Assembly (NCBI RefSeq): GCF_014836545.1
Contig: NZ_JACSQS010000001.1
Location: forward strand, 124,001 to 188,000
DNA from: Stenotrophomonas lacuserhaii
Lineage (GTDB): Bacteria; Pseudomonadota; Gammaproteobacteria; Xanthomonadales; Xanthomonadaceae
DNA length: 64,000 nt
Reading direction: 5' to 3'
The position numbers and the translations under genes are program-made. Within the stretch, counting starts at the first letter, position 1. Each line of letters starts with the position of its first letter. The notes under the pieces were generated by a model. The model searched no databases. It was not told where the DNA came from and saw only the letters and a program-made list of their open reading frames with translations. This document shows, piece by piece, positions 25,015 through 35,200 of this stretch.

Positions 25015-25644
25015 ATGGCGGATTCGGCATGGGTGGGAATCATCGGCATAGTGAGCACTGGTGCTGTAGGCGTAGCCGGTGCGTACTTCGCGTACAAGGC
25101 TCAGCGAACGCCGCTTCGTCAGGCGCTTTACGAGCGACAGTTGAATGTCCTATCAGACTTCTCGGTCCTAGCAACCCGGGCCTGCAAGCTTGCCGCACTG
25201 CTGACAGATGCTTCTAAACTTGAGGAGCCCGAGCTGAGAGCGGTTGGCTCGGCGTGGGATGAGGTGCAGGAGCAGATGCTGGAGGTGGTTCAGCGCGGCA
25301 GCATCATCCTTCCAAGCACGGTGTATGGCGCAGTCACGCAAGTCCGCTTTATGGCCGACAGGTTCGGCGAGGCGTTCGATGAAGGCGTGAACGTGGGCAA
25401 GGCGTACTACGAGCTGACGGGAGCCGTCACGCAGGCAGGAATGGTCTCGAGAATGCTTGCGGGGGCGGATGCGCTCAGCACCGAATCATTGAGCCTGCAC
25501 AGTCGAAACGGCTACGGCGCCTTCGCGGACGTGGGGGTGCAAAGCATGGCACGCCTATCAAGATTCTTCTGGGGTGAGCGGCGGCGAAAAGAGCGGCCTT
25601 CGGAAAAGGTCACCGATTCAGAGATAGCCCAGCCGCCGGAGTAG
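25015..25644 (+). CDS. Membrane-anchored accessory protein next to the integrase
   Basis: 209 residues: one N-terminal membrane helix (about 5-27, WVGIIGIVSTGAVGVAGAYFAY), then a soluble, mainly helical domain (30-190) and a charged tail. No family recognised. It stands alone with a 165-base leader, just before and convergent with the integrase gene at the prophage end, a place where phages often carry host-benefit or superinfection/defence genes. Base composition is slightly less GC-rich than the structural genes. Confidence 0.6.
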   Translation: MADSAWVGIIGIVSTGAVGVAGAYFAYKAQRTPLRQALYERQLNVLSDFSVLATRACKLAALLTDASKLEEPELRAVGSAWDEVQEQMLEVVQRGSIILPSTVYGAVTQVRFMADRFGEAFDEGVNVGKAYYELTGAVTQAGMVSRMLAGADALSTESLSLHSRNGYGAFADVGVQSMARLSRFFWGERRRKERPSEKVTDSEIAQPPE

Positions 25645-25668
25645 GGCGTCCGCGATCCAAGGCGGATT

Positions 25669-26826
25669 TCATTGCCTCTCCAGTCCACTGCAGAACAATG
25701 CCCAGGCTCGCATTAGAGCTCGTCGTTTCTCGATCAGAGCCCCTCGACGATAGGCCGCTTCCGTTTTGTCACGGATCGCATGGGCAAGGGCCATCTCAGC
25801 AACATCCCGAGGGAAATCGGTCTGCTCTGCCGCCCAGTCCCGGAAGCTGGATCGGAAGCCGTGGACGGTGAAGGGTAGGCCGAATCCTTTCGGCGCTGGC
25901 TTCTGGAGCAGGTAGAGCATCGCGTTTTCGGAGAGCGCGAAGGGAGGCGCGGAGCGGGGCAGGCCTGCGAGGATTGCTGCTGCCGCTGGCGTCAGTGGCA
26001 CGACATGTTCGCGTCCCCCTTTCATTCGTGACGCGGGCACGGTCCAAAGCATCGCCTCCAAGTCGAATTCAGCCCACGTGGACCCGGTGACCTCCTCGGT
26101 GCGCGCCGCCGTGAGGATGGTGAAGCGGAGCGCCCGCCGCGACTTCGCATCGCGCTCCGGCAGCCTGGCCATGAAGGCCGGCACATCCACAAACGGCATG
26201 GCCGCATGGTGCCGCTTCGGCTTGACCTTGCTTGGCTTCGGCAGGAGGTTCTCCAGGTGCCCACGCCAGCGCGCTGGGTTGTCCCCATCGCGCAGCCCGT
26301 GGACCTTCGCCCAGTCCAGCACGCGCTCGATGCGGCCCCGCACGCGGGTTGCGGTCTCCGTCTTCGTAGACCAGATCGGTCTCAGGCATGCCATCACCAG
26401 GCTGGTGTCGACCTGAGCGATGGACAGCGATTCGGGTGGGCCGTAGTCCCTGAGCGACTGGGCCCACTGGTCGGCCTGGGCATTGTTCTTCCAGCCAGCG
26501 CGGTGCGCATCAATGTAAGCCTCTGCGGCCTGGCCGAAGGTGGACCCTGCGCTCCGAGCTGCCCGGCGGGCGTCGATGGGATCCTGGCCGCCGGCGAGGT
26601 GCTTGCGATGCTCCAGCGCTGCGGCGCGCGCTTCCTGCAGGCTGACCACCTGAGTGGAACCCAAACCCATCTCTCGTAGCCGGCCATCGCGGCGGAAGCG
26701 CAGCACCCACGACTTCGAACCTGTCGGCTTCACCAACAGGTATAGGCCACCGCCGTCGGCGTGATAGCCTTGCTTCGTCAGGGTCTGGATTGCTCTGGCG
26801 CTGAGCCGATTGATCGGGCGCGCCAT
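25669..26826 (-). CDS. int: Tyrosine recombinase integrase (P4/DUF4102 type)
   Basis: 385 residues. An N-terminal arm-binding domain (about 8-85, TLTKQGYHADGGGLYLLVKPTGSKSWVLRF) is typical of P4-like integrases. The catalytic set is visible: Arg in LTAARTEEV (near 245), HGFR (His322, Arg325), a second His at 349 (ALAH) and nucleophile Tyr359 (EAAYRR). It inserts and excises the prophage by recombining attP with a tRNA site. It lies with its 5' end about 135 bases from the predicted attR, the usual distance. Confidence 0.95.
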   Translation of the reverse strand: MARPINRLSARAIQTLTKQGYHADGGGLYLLVKPTGSKSWVLRFRRDGRLREMGLGSTQVVSLQEARAAALEHRKHLAGGQDPIDARRAARSAGSTFGQAAEAYIDAHRAGWKNNAQADQWAQSLRDYGPPESLSIAQVDTSLVMACLRPIWSTKTETATRVRGRIERVLDWAKVHGLRDGDNPARWRGHLENLLPKPSKVKPKRHHAAMPFVDVPAFMARLPERDAKSRRALRFTILTAARTEEVTGSTWAEFDLEAMLWTVPASRMKGGREHVVPLTPAAAAILAGLPRSAPPFALSENAMLYLLQKPAPKGFGLPFTVHGFRSSFRDWAAEQTDFPRDVAEMALAHAIRDKTEAAYRRGALIEKRRALMRAWALFCSGLERQ

Positions 26827-26960
26827 TAAAACCGTCCCATACTTTGTCCCATACTTCCGGGTGCGATTGAGTGAGACGGCATGGTATGGGTGTGGAGTCG
26901 CACAGACTGATACGCCTAGCTATTGAGCCAACATGAGGCGCAGTGAGACGGCGCAATCGG

Positions 26961-27028
26961 CCACTCTCTCCGCCAGATACACAAGACGCCCCGAAAGGGG
27001 CGTTTTGCGTATCTGGCGGAGAGAGTGG
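26961..27028 (+). repeat. Predicted attR: tRNA-Ser 3' end within a 68-base terminator palindrome
   Basis: CCACTCTCTCCGCCA (26961-26975) equals the 3' end of bacterial tRNA-Ser, without the rest of the tRNA. It begins a near-perfect inverted repeat: 20 bases (26961-26980) pair with 27009-27028, and an inner GACGCCCC-GAAA-GGGGCGTT hairpin followed by T residues is a standard tRNA terminator. A truncated tRNA end close to the integrase marks the phage-chromosome border. The intact tRNA-Ser should stand at the left end of the prophage, outside the window. Confidence 0.6.
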
Positions 27029-27035
27029 GCTGGCA

Positions 27036-27130
27036 GAAGCCGCGCGGGTTCGACGGATTCGCCTGGAGCGAATCCGGACAGCGTGGGTCAGCACCCGTCA
27101 GAGGGGAGTAGTGATGCCCCGTGCGGCTTC
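27036..27130. other. Structured non-coding element, cloverleaf-like
   Basis: GAAGCCGCGCGGG (27036-27048) pairs with CCCGTGCGGCTTC (27118-27130), 12 of 13 Watson-Crick plus one G-T pair. Inside are a perfect 8-bp hairpin CGGATTCG/CGAATCCG (27054-27061, 27069-27076) and GGGT-CAGC-ACCC (27085-27096). No protein is convincing here. It could be a small RNA or a folded chromosomal remnant beside the tRNA site. Confidence 0.4.
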
Positions 27131-27173
27131 AGAACGCAAGTGAGGCCACGTGACTCGGTGACCTTCAGCCGCC

Positions 27174-27863
27174 CTACAATTTCGGTCGGCCGCGCAGCTC
27201 GACATCTGAACTACTCACAACGCGAACGGCCTTCAAATTGTGATCGTAGATCGCATATCGCGTGGGGCTGCTGGCAATCATTACGCCATACGCGATGCGC
27301 TCGCCGCCCTCCCAAAGCTCGTCGAATTCATCATCCGCTACCGATTGAAGCGCAGCCTTGTGCAGTGCCGCGCGTTCCTTTCCTGACCTCTCTCCAATGA
27401 TGCCGGGCAGCGCGGAAAGCAGAAGCACGCAGGTAAAGACGGTGATCATCAGGTAAATTGCCGCCGCCGACAGCGCCATTGATCTCGATATGAGCTTCAG
27501 CCAACCTGGAAGTGCTGCGATGCATCGAGTCGACCATTGAGGAGGCTCGCGGCTAGGCAAGCGCAGCAGTAAAAAGCCGACGGCGAGCATGACGAAAACC
27601 ACGGCGCCCAAGCCCCAAGGTATGGCGGAAAACACCCCAAGCCCTTGCAGAATGACGGCGTAATACCCGTTTACGATTTTCCAATCAGCGCTGCGTTCGA
27701 ACACGCCGTCGCCGATACCCCACTGCCTTAGGTATGTGACATCCTCCACATGACCGCAGCCATGGAAAACAAAGCCGATGATAGTCGCTAGAGCCGCCAT
27801 GGCACCGATAAGAGTAAAAAGTCGGGCTAGGCGACTGGACGGTGTGGTATGCGTTGGGATCAC
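27174..27863 (-). CDS. Multi-pass membrane protein of unknown function
   Basis: 229 residues if started at GTG 27863; a TTG at 27986 would add 41 residues of poor character. About four membrane helices: LFTLIGAMAALATIIGFVF, a segment around VILQGLGVFSAIPWGL, VVFVMLAVGFLLL and AAAIYLMITVFTCVLLLSAL. The C-terminal ~70 residues are soluble (ERIAYGVMIASSPTRYAIYDHNLKAVRVV). No family recognised. It lies just outside the predicted attR, so it belongs to the chromosome or to an older element. Confidence 0.6.
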   Translation of the reverse strand: MIPTHTTPSSRLARLFTLIGAMAALATIIGFVFHGCGHVEDVTYLRQWGIGDGVFERSADWKIVNGYYAVILQGLGVFSAIPWGLGAVVFVMLAVGFLLLRLPSREPPQWSTRCIAALPGWLKLISRSMALSAAAIYLMITVFTCVLLLSALPGIIGERSGKERAALHKAALQSVADDEFDELWEGGERIAYGVMIASSPTRYAIYDHNLKAVRVVSSSDVELRGRPKL

Positions 27864-28067
27864 AATATTTGCTTCGCATTTTTCAGAGTTGAGGTCCCAC
27901 GGCGCGCAGCAGTGGAGAGGAGAAATGTTGATGATGGCAGCTTGATTTGTTTCACCTTGGTGGAATTGTGCTCCCGCCTCGTACAACTAATGCGAGAGGA
28001 CAATCGACGACGAAGGTCCGGTTCGGCGGCACAGTCTTCCACCGCTGCTCATGTCATCTGCTGGAAC

Positions 28068-28352
28068 TCAGTACCGAGACCGATAGTCCCTGATCATTTC
28101 GGCGGTAACATCCTCCGGATAGCAAACGGGCGAGTATCCGCGGCCGCGACTGTAAGAGCTCCGTTTCCCACAGCGACTACCATTCGCGGCGGTGTTGAAG
28201 GGGCAGGGGCAGTTGCCTGGCGTGGATGCTATGGACTGCTGGATCAAGGCTGTCCTGATCTGAGCATCTGTAGGCGGCGTGACGGACGGCTTCGCCGCTG
28301 CCGTGGGAGCAAAGGCGAGCGCGGCGATTAGCAGTTTGGTACTGAGCTTCAT
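28068..28352 (-). CDS. Small secreted Cys-containing protein
   Basis: 94 residues from ATG 28352, the start that gives a clean signal peptide (MKLSTKLLIAALAFAPTAAA, cleavage near residue 20). The mature part has NCPCPFNTAANGSRCGKRSSYSRGRG and PVCYPEDV, a four-Cys pattern seen in many small proteobacterial periplasmic proteins of unknown role. The Cys residues probably form two disulfides. It stands alone between a membrane gene and a repeat remnant. Confidence 0.65.
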   Translation of the reverse strand: MKLSTKLLIAALAFAPTAAAKPSVTPPTDAQIRTALIQQSIASTPGNCPCPFNTAANGSRCGKRSSYSRGRGYSPVCYPEDVTAEMIRDYRSRY

Positions 28353-28622
28353 GGCTGGGTCCTTCCAAGTGCCAATGATCTTGGCGAGGAGGCCATGCAA
28401 AAGTCGTGCCAGATGACGTGCTCGATAAGCGGCCAAGGATCAGTTGCGAAACAATTTGGTAGCAGTTCCGCAGAAGCCCTCCTGAATCGTTTAGCTCACC
28501 ACATGGCCCAGACTGGAACGGGAAGGCCCTTGACCAAGCCAAGCCCCAGTTACACCCTGCCCCCTTCCCATCACTCGTGGCAACCTCAAACCCGCACGCT
28601 CACCTACCCCGCAAGCGCCCCC

Positions 28623-28923
28623 ATGGAGACCTTGATGCCTCCCGACGGCTGCCATCCCATCGTTCAAGGACGGCTATGGAGAGCCACCGATCCTGACCTG
28701 AATGAACGACGCGGAGACGAGTTTGTCCATGCGCTGATGGATGCACCTCGGACCGTCAAGGTGGACAAGGCCTCTGCAGATGAGGAGGCACTTGCAGCTG
28801 CGCGGCAGGCAATAAACGCCCCCAAGGTGTGACCCGGCGAACGGGGCTCCGTGTAAATGGACCGATGGTTACCCCGACCTCAACCGGCGCATGAGCAGCA
28901 ACACACCGTAAACTGGCTGGTTC
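28623..28923 (+). pseudogene. Decayed copy of the gene at 38189-38506
   Basis: The stretch aligns with 38189-38490 at about three quarters identity, including METLM.PDG, RGRLWRAT.PDL and VHALMDA. After codon 69 (AAGGTG) it has an in-frame TGA, then a TAA and a one-base insertion, whereas the copy at 38189 stays open for 105 residues. Homology also reaches upstream to about 28575. The open 69-residue stub could still be translated. Confidence 0.7.
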
Positions 28924-29045
28924 AAGAGTGAGGGCAGCCGCGCAGTTGGCGGCGACAAAGATTCCACCACCAACGGACTTTGAACCCGCCCGCGACTCAA
29001 GTCGGAGGACGCCGAGGATGCCGTCGTTACAAAGAGACGGTGTCA

Positions 29046-29273
29046 TCATTCCTTGAACCCCGGCGGCAGCTCCAGCCCATGCCCGCTAAGCATGGTCTGC
29101 ATCAACACCCGCACCTGCTCCTTCTCCGTGTGCCCGCACTGGTCCAGAATCTCTTCCGCCAGCACCTCAAATTGCGGCCAGAACTGCGCCGGATGGCGCA
29201 CGCGCGCCACCCAGTGGTGCAGCATTTCCGCCAGCGCATCAAGCTGCACCTGTATTTCTGGCCGCACGCTCAT
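29046..29273 (-). CDS. Small protein coupled to the glucan synthase
   Basis: 75 residues; ATG 29273 overlaps the synthase stop (ATGA), so translation is coupled. Predicted helical with no membrane segment: VQLDALAEMLHHWVARVRHPAQFWPQFEVLAEEIL and TEKEQVRVLMQTML. No family recognised. Coupling suggests a partner or regulator of the glucan synthase made in matched amounts. Confidence 0.65.
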   Translation of the reverse strand: MSVRPEIQVQLDALAEMLHHWVARVRHPAQFWPQFEVLAEEILDQCGHTEKEQVRVLMQTMLSGHGLELPPGFKE

Positions 29274-32200
29274 CCCGAGGATGAACCCAGGTCGAGCGTG
29301 ACGTGGTAGCAATGTCCGTCGTCGCGGAGCCGGACGGTGAGGTCCGGCTGCAAAACGCCATCCACATGCAGCGTAGGCGCACCCTGCGCAGTACGGGTCA
29401 CCACGAACTCATACAGGCTGCGCCCGAAGCGGTAGCTCAGTTCGAACGACGGCCAGTGATCCGGCAGGCAAGGTTCAAGCGAAAGACGATCGCCGTCGCG
29501 ACGGATGCCGAGCAGGGACTCTATCAGCAGGCGATACATCCACCCGGCCGACCCGGTGTACCACGTCCATCCGCCTCGTCCGACATGCGGCGACACGGCG
29601 TAGACATCGGCGGCCAGCACATAGGGTTCAACGCGGTAGGTCTGGACCGCCGCCGCGTCCAGTGCGTGGTTCAGGGGGTTGATCATGCCGGCCAGCTCCC
29701 AGGCACGCACTGCATCTCCCTGCTGTGCGAATGCCATCGCCGCCCACACCGCCGCGTGGGTGTACTGGCCGCCATTCTCGCGCACGCCCGGTACGTAACC
29801 CCGAATGTAGCCGGGGTCCTCGGTGGTCCGGTCGAAGGGCGGGTCGAGGAGCTGGATCAGCTTGGCGTCCTTGCGCACCAGATGCGTGTACAGCGAATCC
29901 AGCGCCTGGCTGGCACGCTCAGGCGCGGCAACGCCCGACAATACCGACCAGCTCTGGGAGATCGAATCGATGCGGCATTCCTGGTTCTGTGACGAGCCCA
30001 ACGGGGCGCCGTTGTCGAACCAGGCGCGGCGATACCACGCGCCGTCCCAGGCATGCTGTTCCAGGTTCTGGCGCAGGCGTTCGGCCTGTTCTTCGCACCA
30101 TTGGGCACGGGAGGCATCGCCACGGGCGTTGGCCAGCCCGATGAAGCGGCGAAGCGTGTCATGCAGGAAGAAGCCGAGCCACACACTCTCACCGCGCTGC
30201 TGGTCGCCGACGCGGTTCATGCCATCGTTCCAGTCGCCGCTGCCCATCAACGGAAGCCCACGTTCGCCGAGCAACCGGCACCCGCGCTCCAGCGCAACGA
30301 CGCAGTGCGCATACAGTGTGCCGCGCTGTGCCGAAAGGGTAGGCATGTCGTAGTAGCCTTCCTCTTCGGCTGTCACCGCGCGCCCCTCGATGAAGCCGAC
30401 TACTTCATCCAGCACGCTGGCGTCGCCGGTGACCTCCAGGTAGCGGCATGCGCCCTGGGGCAGCCACAGGTAATCGTCCGAGCAGCGCGTACGCACGCCT
30501 CGACCCTGCGGAGGGTGCCACCAGTGCATCACATCGCCTTCGGTGAACTGGTGTGCCGCGCAGAGCAGCAGATGTTCGCGGGTCAGGTCCGGGCGCGCGT
30601 GTACCAAAGCGAGCGCGTCCTGCAACTGGTCACGGAAGCCGAACGCCCCGCCTGACTGGTAGTAGCCACTGCGTGCCAGGTAGCGGCAGCCCAGGGTCTG
30701 GTAGACCAGCCAGCCATTGGCCAGTGCGTCCAACGCCGGGTCCGGGGTGCGTACCTGCACCGTGGCCAGTACGTTGCGCCAGTGGATGCGCACGGCGTCC
30801 AGCGCATCGATGGCTTCCTGGTTGCCCTGGCGGCTGCGTGCCAACGCCAGCGTTTCCTCGCGGTCGCGCCCCGCGCCAAGGCGGAACGTGGTTTCACTGC
30901 GCTCACCCGGCGCCAGCTCCAGCGGCACCTGGATCGCCGCGCAGGGATCCAGGCCGGCACCGGACCGTGCATCCAGGCGCTCGCGACGCAATGCCGCAGG
31001 TGCGTGCAATCCGCCGTTGCGGCCGATGAACTCCAGGCGGTCACAGGTCCAGCCACAACCCTCGGCATCGGTGTCGAAGAAGGCCATCCGGCCGCCGAAC
31101 TCGGTGCTGTAACTGTTGCGCGCCAGCAGCGCCCCGGTCTGCGGGTCGCGTTCGGTAACCACGTGCATGCGTGACTTCGGGCGCAGGTCACCCATGACCC
31201 ACTCAACGTAGCCGATGGCAGACAGCCGCCTTGGCCGGCCCGAGAGATTGTGCAACCGCAGGACCGAAAACTTCAGTGGCGCAGTGACATCGACGAAGAC
31301 CCACAACTCGCTGGCGATGCCGTCTTCGATATGCTCGTACACCGTGTAGCCGAAGCCGTGGCGGGTACGGTAGGCACCGGTGCCCCGGCATGGCAGCGGC
31401 ATCGGCGACCAGACACGGCCGCTGTCCTCGTCACGCACGTAGAAGGCTTCGCCGCCGGTGTCGGACACCGGGTCGTTGAGCCAGGGCGTCAAGCGGAATT
31501 CGTGTGCATTTTCGAACCACGTGTAGCCCGGCGCGCTCTCGCTGACGACCGTGCCCAGGCGGGCATTCGCGATCACGTTCGCCCACGGCGCCGGTGTCGG
31601 GGCGCCTTCGCGCAGCACCACGACATACTCGCGGCCGTCCTCGCTGAAACTACCGGTGCCGTTGTCGAACCGGCCGACGCCGCGATACGGAAGGAACGGC
31701 CACGGATCGTCCACCTCTTCGTCGTGCTCGACGCCCGGGGGCAGCCCGGGTTCGGGGCCCGGATCGGCGACGACGGGCAGCCCGGGCGTCGCGTCCATCG
31801 CCAGTGCCAGCTCCTGCTGCTCCGCCTGCGGCACCAGGGCCGGAATGCGCCGGACAGGTAGCGGCTGGCGTCCGACCTGCGCGGCCAGCGTGCCGTCCTC
31901 GTCGCTGATCACCACCCGTGCCACCGCCTGCAGCAGAATGCGGTCCTCATGACTCATGTTCTGCACCGGCCGCACGAAAATGCCGCCGGGGCGATCCAGC
32001 AGGCCCGTCTCCGAACTGGCGGCCACCATCCCCAGGATCTGGTCCTGCAGTTCCTGCCGATAGCCGGCCTTGCTGTCGTTCCAGATCACCAGGTCGGTGT
32101 TGAGGCCCTTCTGGCGCCAATACGCATGCGCCTGCACCAGTTGCCGGACCAGTTCCACGTTCTCCGCATCGGTGACCTTGAGCAGGACGATCGGCAGGTC

Positions 32201-35200
32201 GCCGGAGATGGCATGGCCCCACAGCCCGGATTGTCCTCGCTGGTTCTGCTGGAGGACGGCGGCGCCCGCGCGCAGCAGCGGATTGGCATACAGTACGTGG
32301 CTGGCCAGACGCTCGTACAGCGAGGCTTCGGCCTGGCTGGCGTTGATCTGGCGGCGCACCACCTGGCTGTGCGTCCAGGCCAAGTCGAAGACGCGGTCGG
32401 CCAGCCGGCGGTCACGGTATTTGTCTACCAAAGCCTCGCAACCAGGGCGATCGACGCCGATGCCGAACACCATGTCCAGCTGCACGGTCTGCTCGGGCTG
32501 AAGCACCACGCGGACGCGGATCGCCACGATCGGGTCGAGCACCGAACCGTCCGTGCCGGAGAGCTCGGCATCGGTGGTCAGCGCCTGCGGCGTCCGCGGC
32601 GTATTGCCACGACCGAGGAAGCGCGCACGGTCGGTTTCGTAGGAGATCGCCACAACTGCGGCGTCATGCACGGCGACCAGATGGAACATCCACGGTGGCA
32701 CTTCGTCATGCGAACGGGGTCGGCGCGTGCACAGCACGGCCTGCTTGGCGGCCAGGATCTCGCTCTGCACGAAGAGGTTGCTGAAGGCCGGGTGCGCGTC
32801 GTCGGATGCGGCGGGGGCCAGCACCACTTCGGCATAGGTGGTGATCTCCACCGTGCGCTGGCGACGGCCGCGGTTGGTCAGGCGCAGGCGTCGCAGCTCG
32901 ATGTCGTCCTCGGCGGAGATGGCGACCTGCAGATGGCTCTCGCAGCCGCGGCGCGCACCGCGGAACTCTGCCTTGGCGTCGGAGAAGATCGCTTCGTAGT
33001 TGTCCACCGGCACGCAGGTGGGCTGGTAGGCGGCAGACCAGAACTCGCCGCTGTCCACGTCGCGCAGGTAGCAGAACGACCCCCAGGCATCGGTGGTGCC
33101 GTCTTCGCGCCAGCGGGTGAGCGACAGGTCGCCGTGGCGGCTGTAGCCGCTGCCGGCATGGGTCAGCATGCCGTGGTAGCGCCCGTTGGAGAGCAGCTGC
33201 ACTTCCGGGCGCGGGCCGCCCGGGTCGCGCAGGACGCGCAGGGAGGTCTCGTGCTCGGCCATGGCCGAATGCTCGCCCAGGGCTTCGACTTCATGCGGAT
33301 GGAACAGGCCGATGCGCGGGATGCGTTCCTGCAGCAGCAGCAAGGTGGCCTGGAACTCGGTATCGGCAACGAAACGGCGCTGCATCGGCTGGTCGCGCAG
33401 CAGGTAATCCAGCGACAGCAGGCCCATGCCCTGGTGGTGGGCCATGAACGAACGCAGCAGCACGTGATCCTGCCCCGGCGGCACCCGGGCGGGGGTGTAG
33501 TCGATCGCTTCGTACATGCCAAAGCGCCCGGTGAACCCGAGACCTTCGAGTACCTGGAGGTTCTGGCACGCCGCCTCCGGTGCCACCATCAGCGCCATCA
33601 TGCTGGCATAGGGAGCGATCACCCGATCCTGCCCCAGGCCGCGCTTGAGTCCCAACCCGGGCACACCGAACGCGCGGTACTGGTAGTTCAGGCGGGCATC
33701 CACCGCGTTGTAGCCGGACTCGGAGACGCCCCACGGCAGGTTCAAGGTGCGGCCGTAGACGATCTGCGCCTCCACCGCATGCCGCGCGGTCTGGTCGAGC
33801 AGCGTGTCGGGATAGCTGGGCATCACCAGCTGCGGCATGAGGTACTCGAACATCGAGCCACTCCATGACAACAGCGTCGGCGTGCCGTTGACCTCGGTGA
33901 GCATCCGGCCGAGCGCGAACCAGCTCTCCTGCGACAACTGCCCCTGGGCAATGGCGACGAAGGCGCACAGCCGCGCTTCGGACGCCAGCAGGTCGTAGAA
34001 GCTGTTGTCGAGGCGGTGGTCGTCGACGTTATAACCGATCGAGAGCAGGTTGCGGGTACGGTAAAACAGGAACCCGTATTCCATCAGCGAGAACTGCCCG
34101 GCACGGTGCGCCAGCGCCTGCAGCTGCTCGATGCGCGCGCGCGCGTCCGCACCGGCGGAACCGGGCAGGGCGGCCAACTGGCGCAGGCTGGGCACCGCTG
34201 CCTCGCCGTCCACTGCGGCATCGGCAGGCAGGTCGGCGAGTGTCGCGTGGGCGGCATGGCATTCGGCAGCGAACAGGGCCGGCCAGTGCAGCTCACCTTC
34301 CTCAGGCGCTGGCGGTGCCGGCCACTGCGCCAGCACGGCATCGGCCAGGCCGGCGAGCTCCTGCAACCGGGCGAGCAGCTGTGCCGCCCCACTCGGGTGG
34401 TCCGTACGCGTTGCCGCCAGACGCTGGCGAAGGTGGTTGAGCGCCTCGCCCAGTAGTGCGTCAGCGGGGCGATGGCGCTGCCGTTCCTCTTCCAGCACGC
34501 CGAGCGTATCGGCCAGGCCGTCGAACGTGTGTGGCGCCAGTACCGGCGCGTCCACCAGCGCGAGCAGACCTTGCCGCAGGGTAAGCAGATGGCCGGCCAG
34601 GTTGCCGCTGTCCACGGTGGAGACGTAGCGCGGCTGCAGCGGCGCCAGGGTTTCGGTGTCGTACCAGTTCAGGAAGTGGCCGCGATGGCGCGGCAACTGG
34701 TCCAGCGTATCGAAGGTGAGTGCGGTACGTTCGGCGACCGCGCCCAGCTGCAGCCAGCCGAAATCCCACGCGGACAGATTGGCCAGCAGGGACAGGCCGA
34801 TGTTGGTCGGCGAGGTGCGCCGCGCCACCACCAGGGTGGGATGCTCCTGGATGTTGTCCGGTGGCAGCCAGTGATCCTGCTCGCGCACCCATGCCTGGAA
34901 GAACGACCAGGTGCGCCGCCCCAGCCGGCCCAGGAATGCCCGCTGTGTCACGGAAAGTTCGGCCACGCTTGCGGCCGGCGGCCGGCCGAGCCACGCCATC
35001 AACGCAGGGGCGAAGGTCCACGCCAACAGCAGCGGCAGGGCGACAGGAAGCGCCTGCGGAGCCAAAGTCGCCACGACCGCCGCCAGCGCAACCGCCAGCA
35101 ATGATGCCGGCGCCATCACCCGCCATTCCGCGCCGCGGTCACTGCCGAGGCGGCGCTCGACTTCGCTGGACGGGTTCCATTGCAGCAGGTGGCGGCGGGT

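Noticed and set aside
27018-27110. Complete tRNA-Ser starting GGAGAGA
   Set aside because: The first seven bases fit an acceptor stem but no anticodon arm, variable arm or TTCGA loop follows in the right place.
31949-33868. 639-residue frame antisense to ndvB
   Set aside because: Shadow of the GH94/glucan synthase coding sequence.
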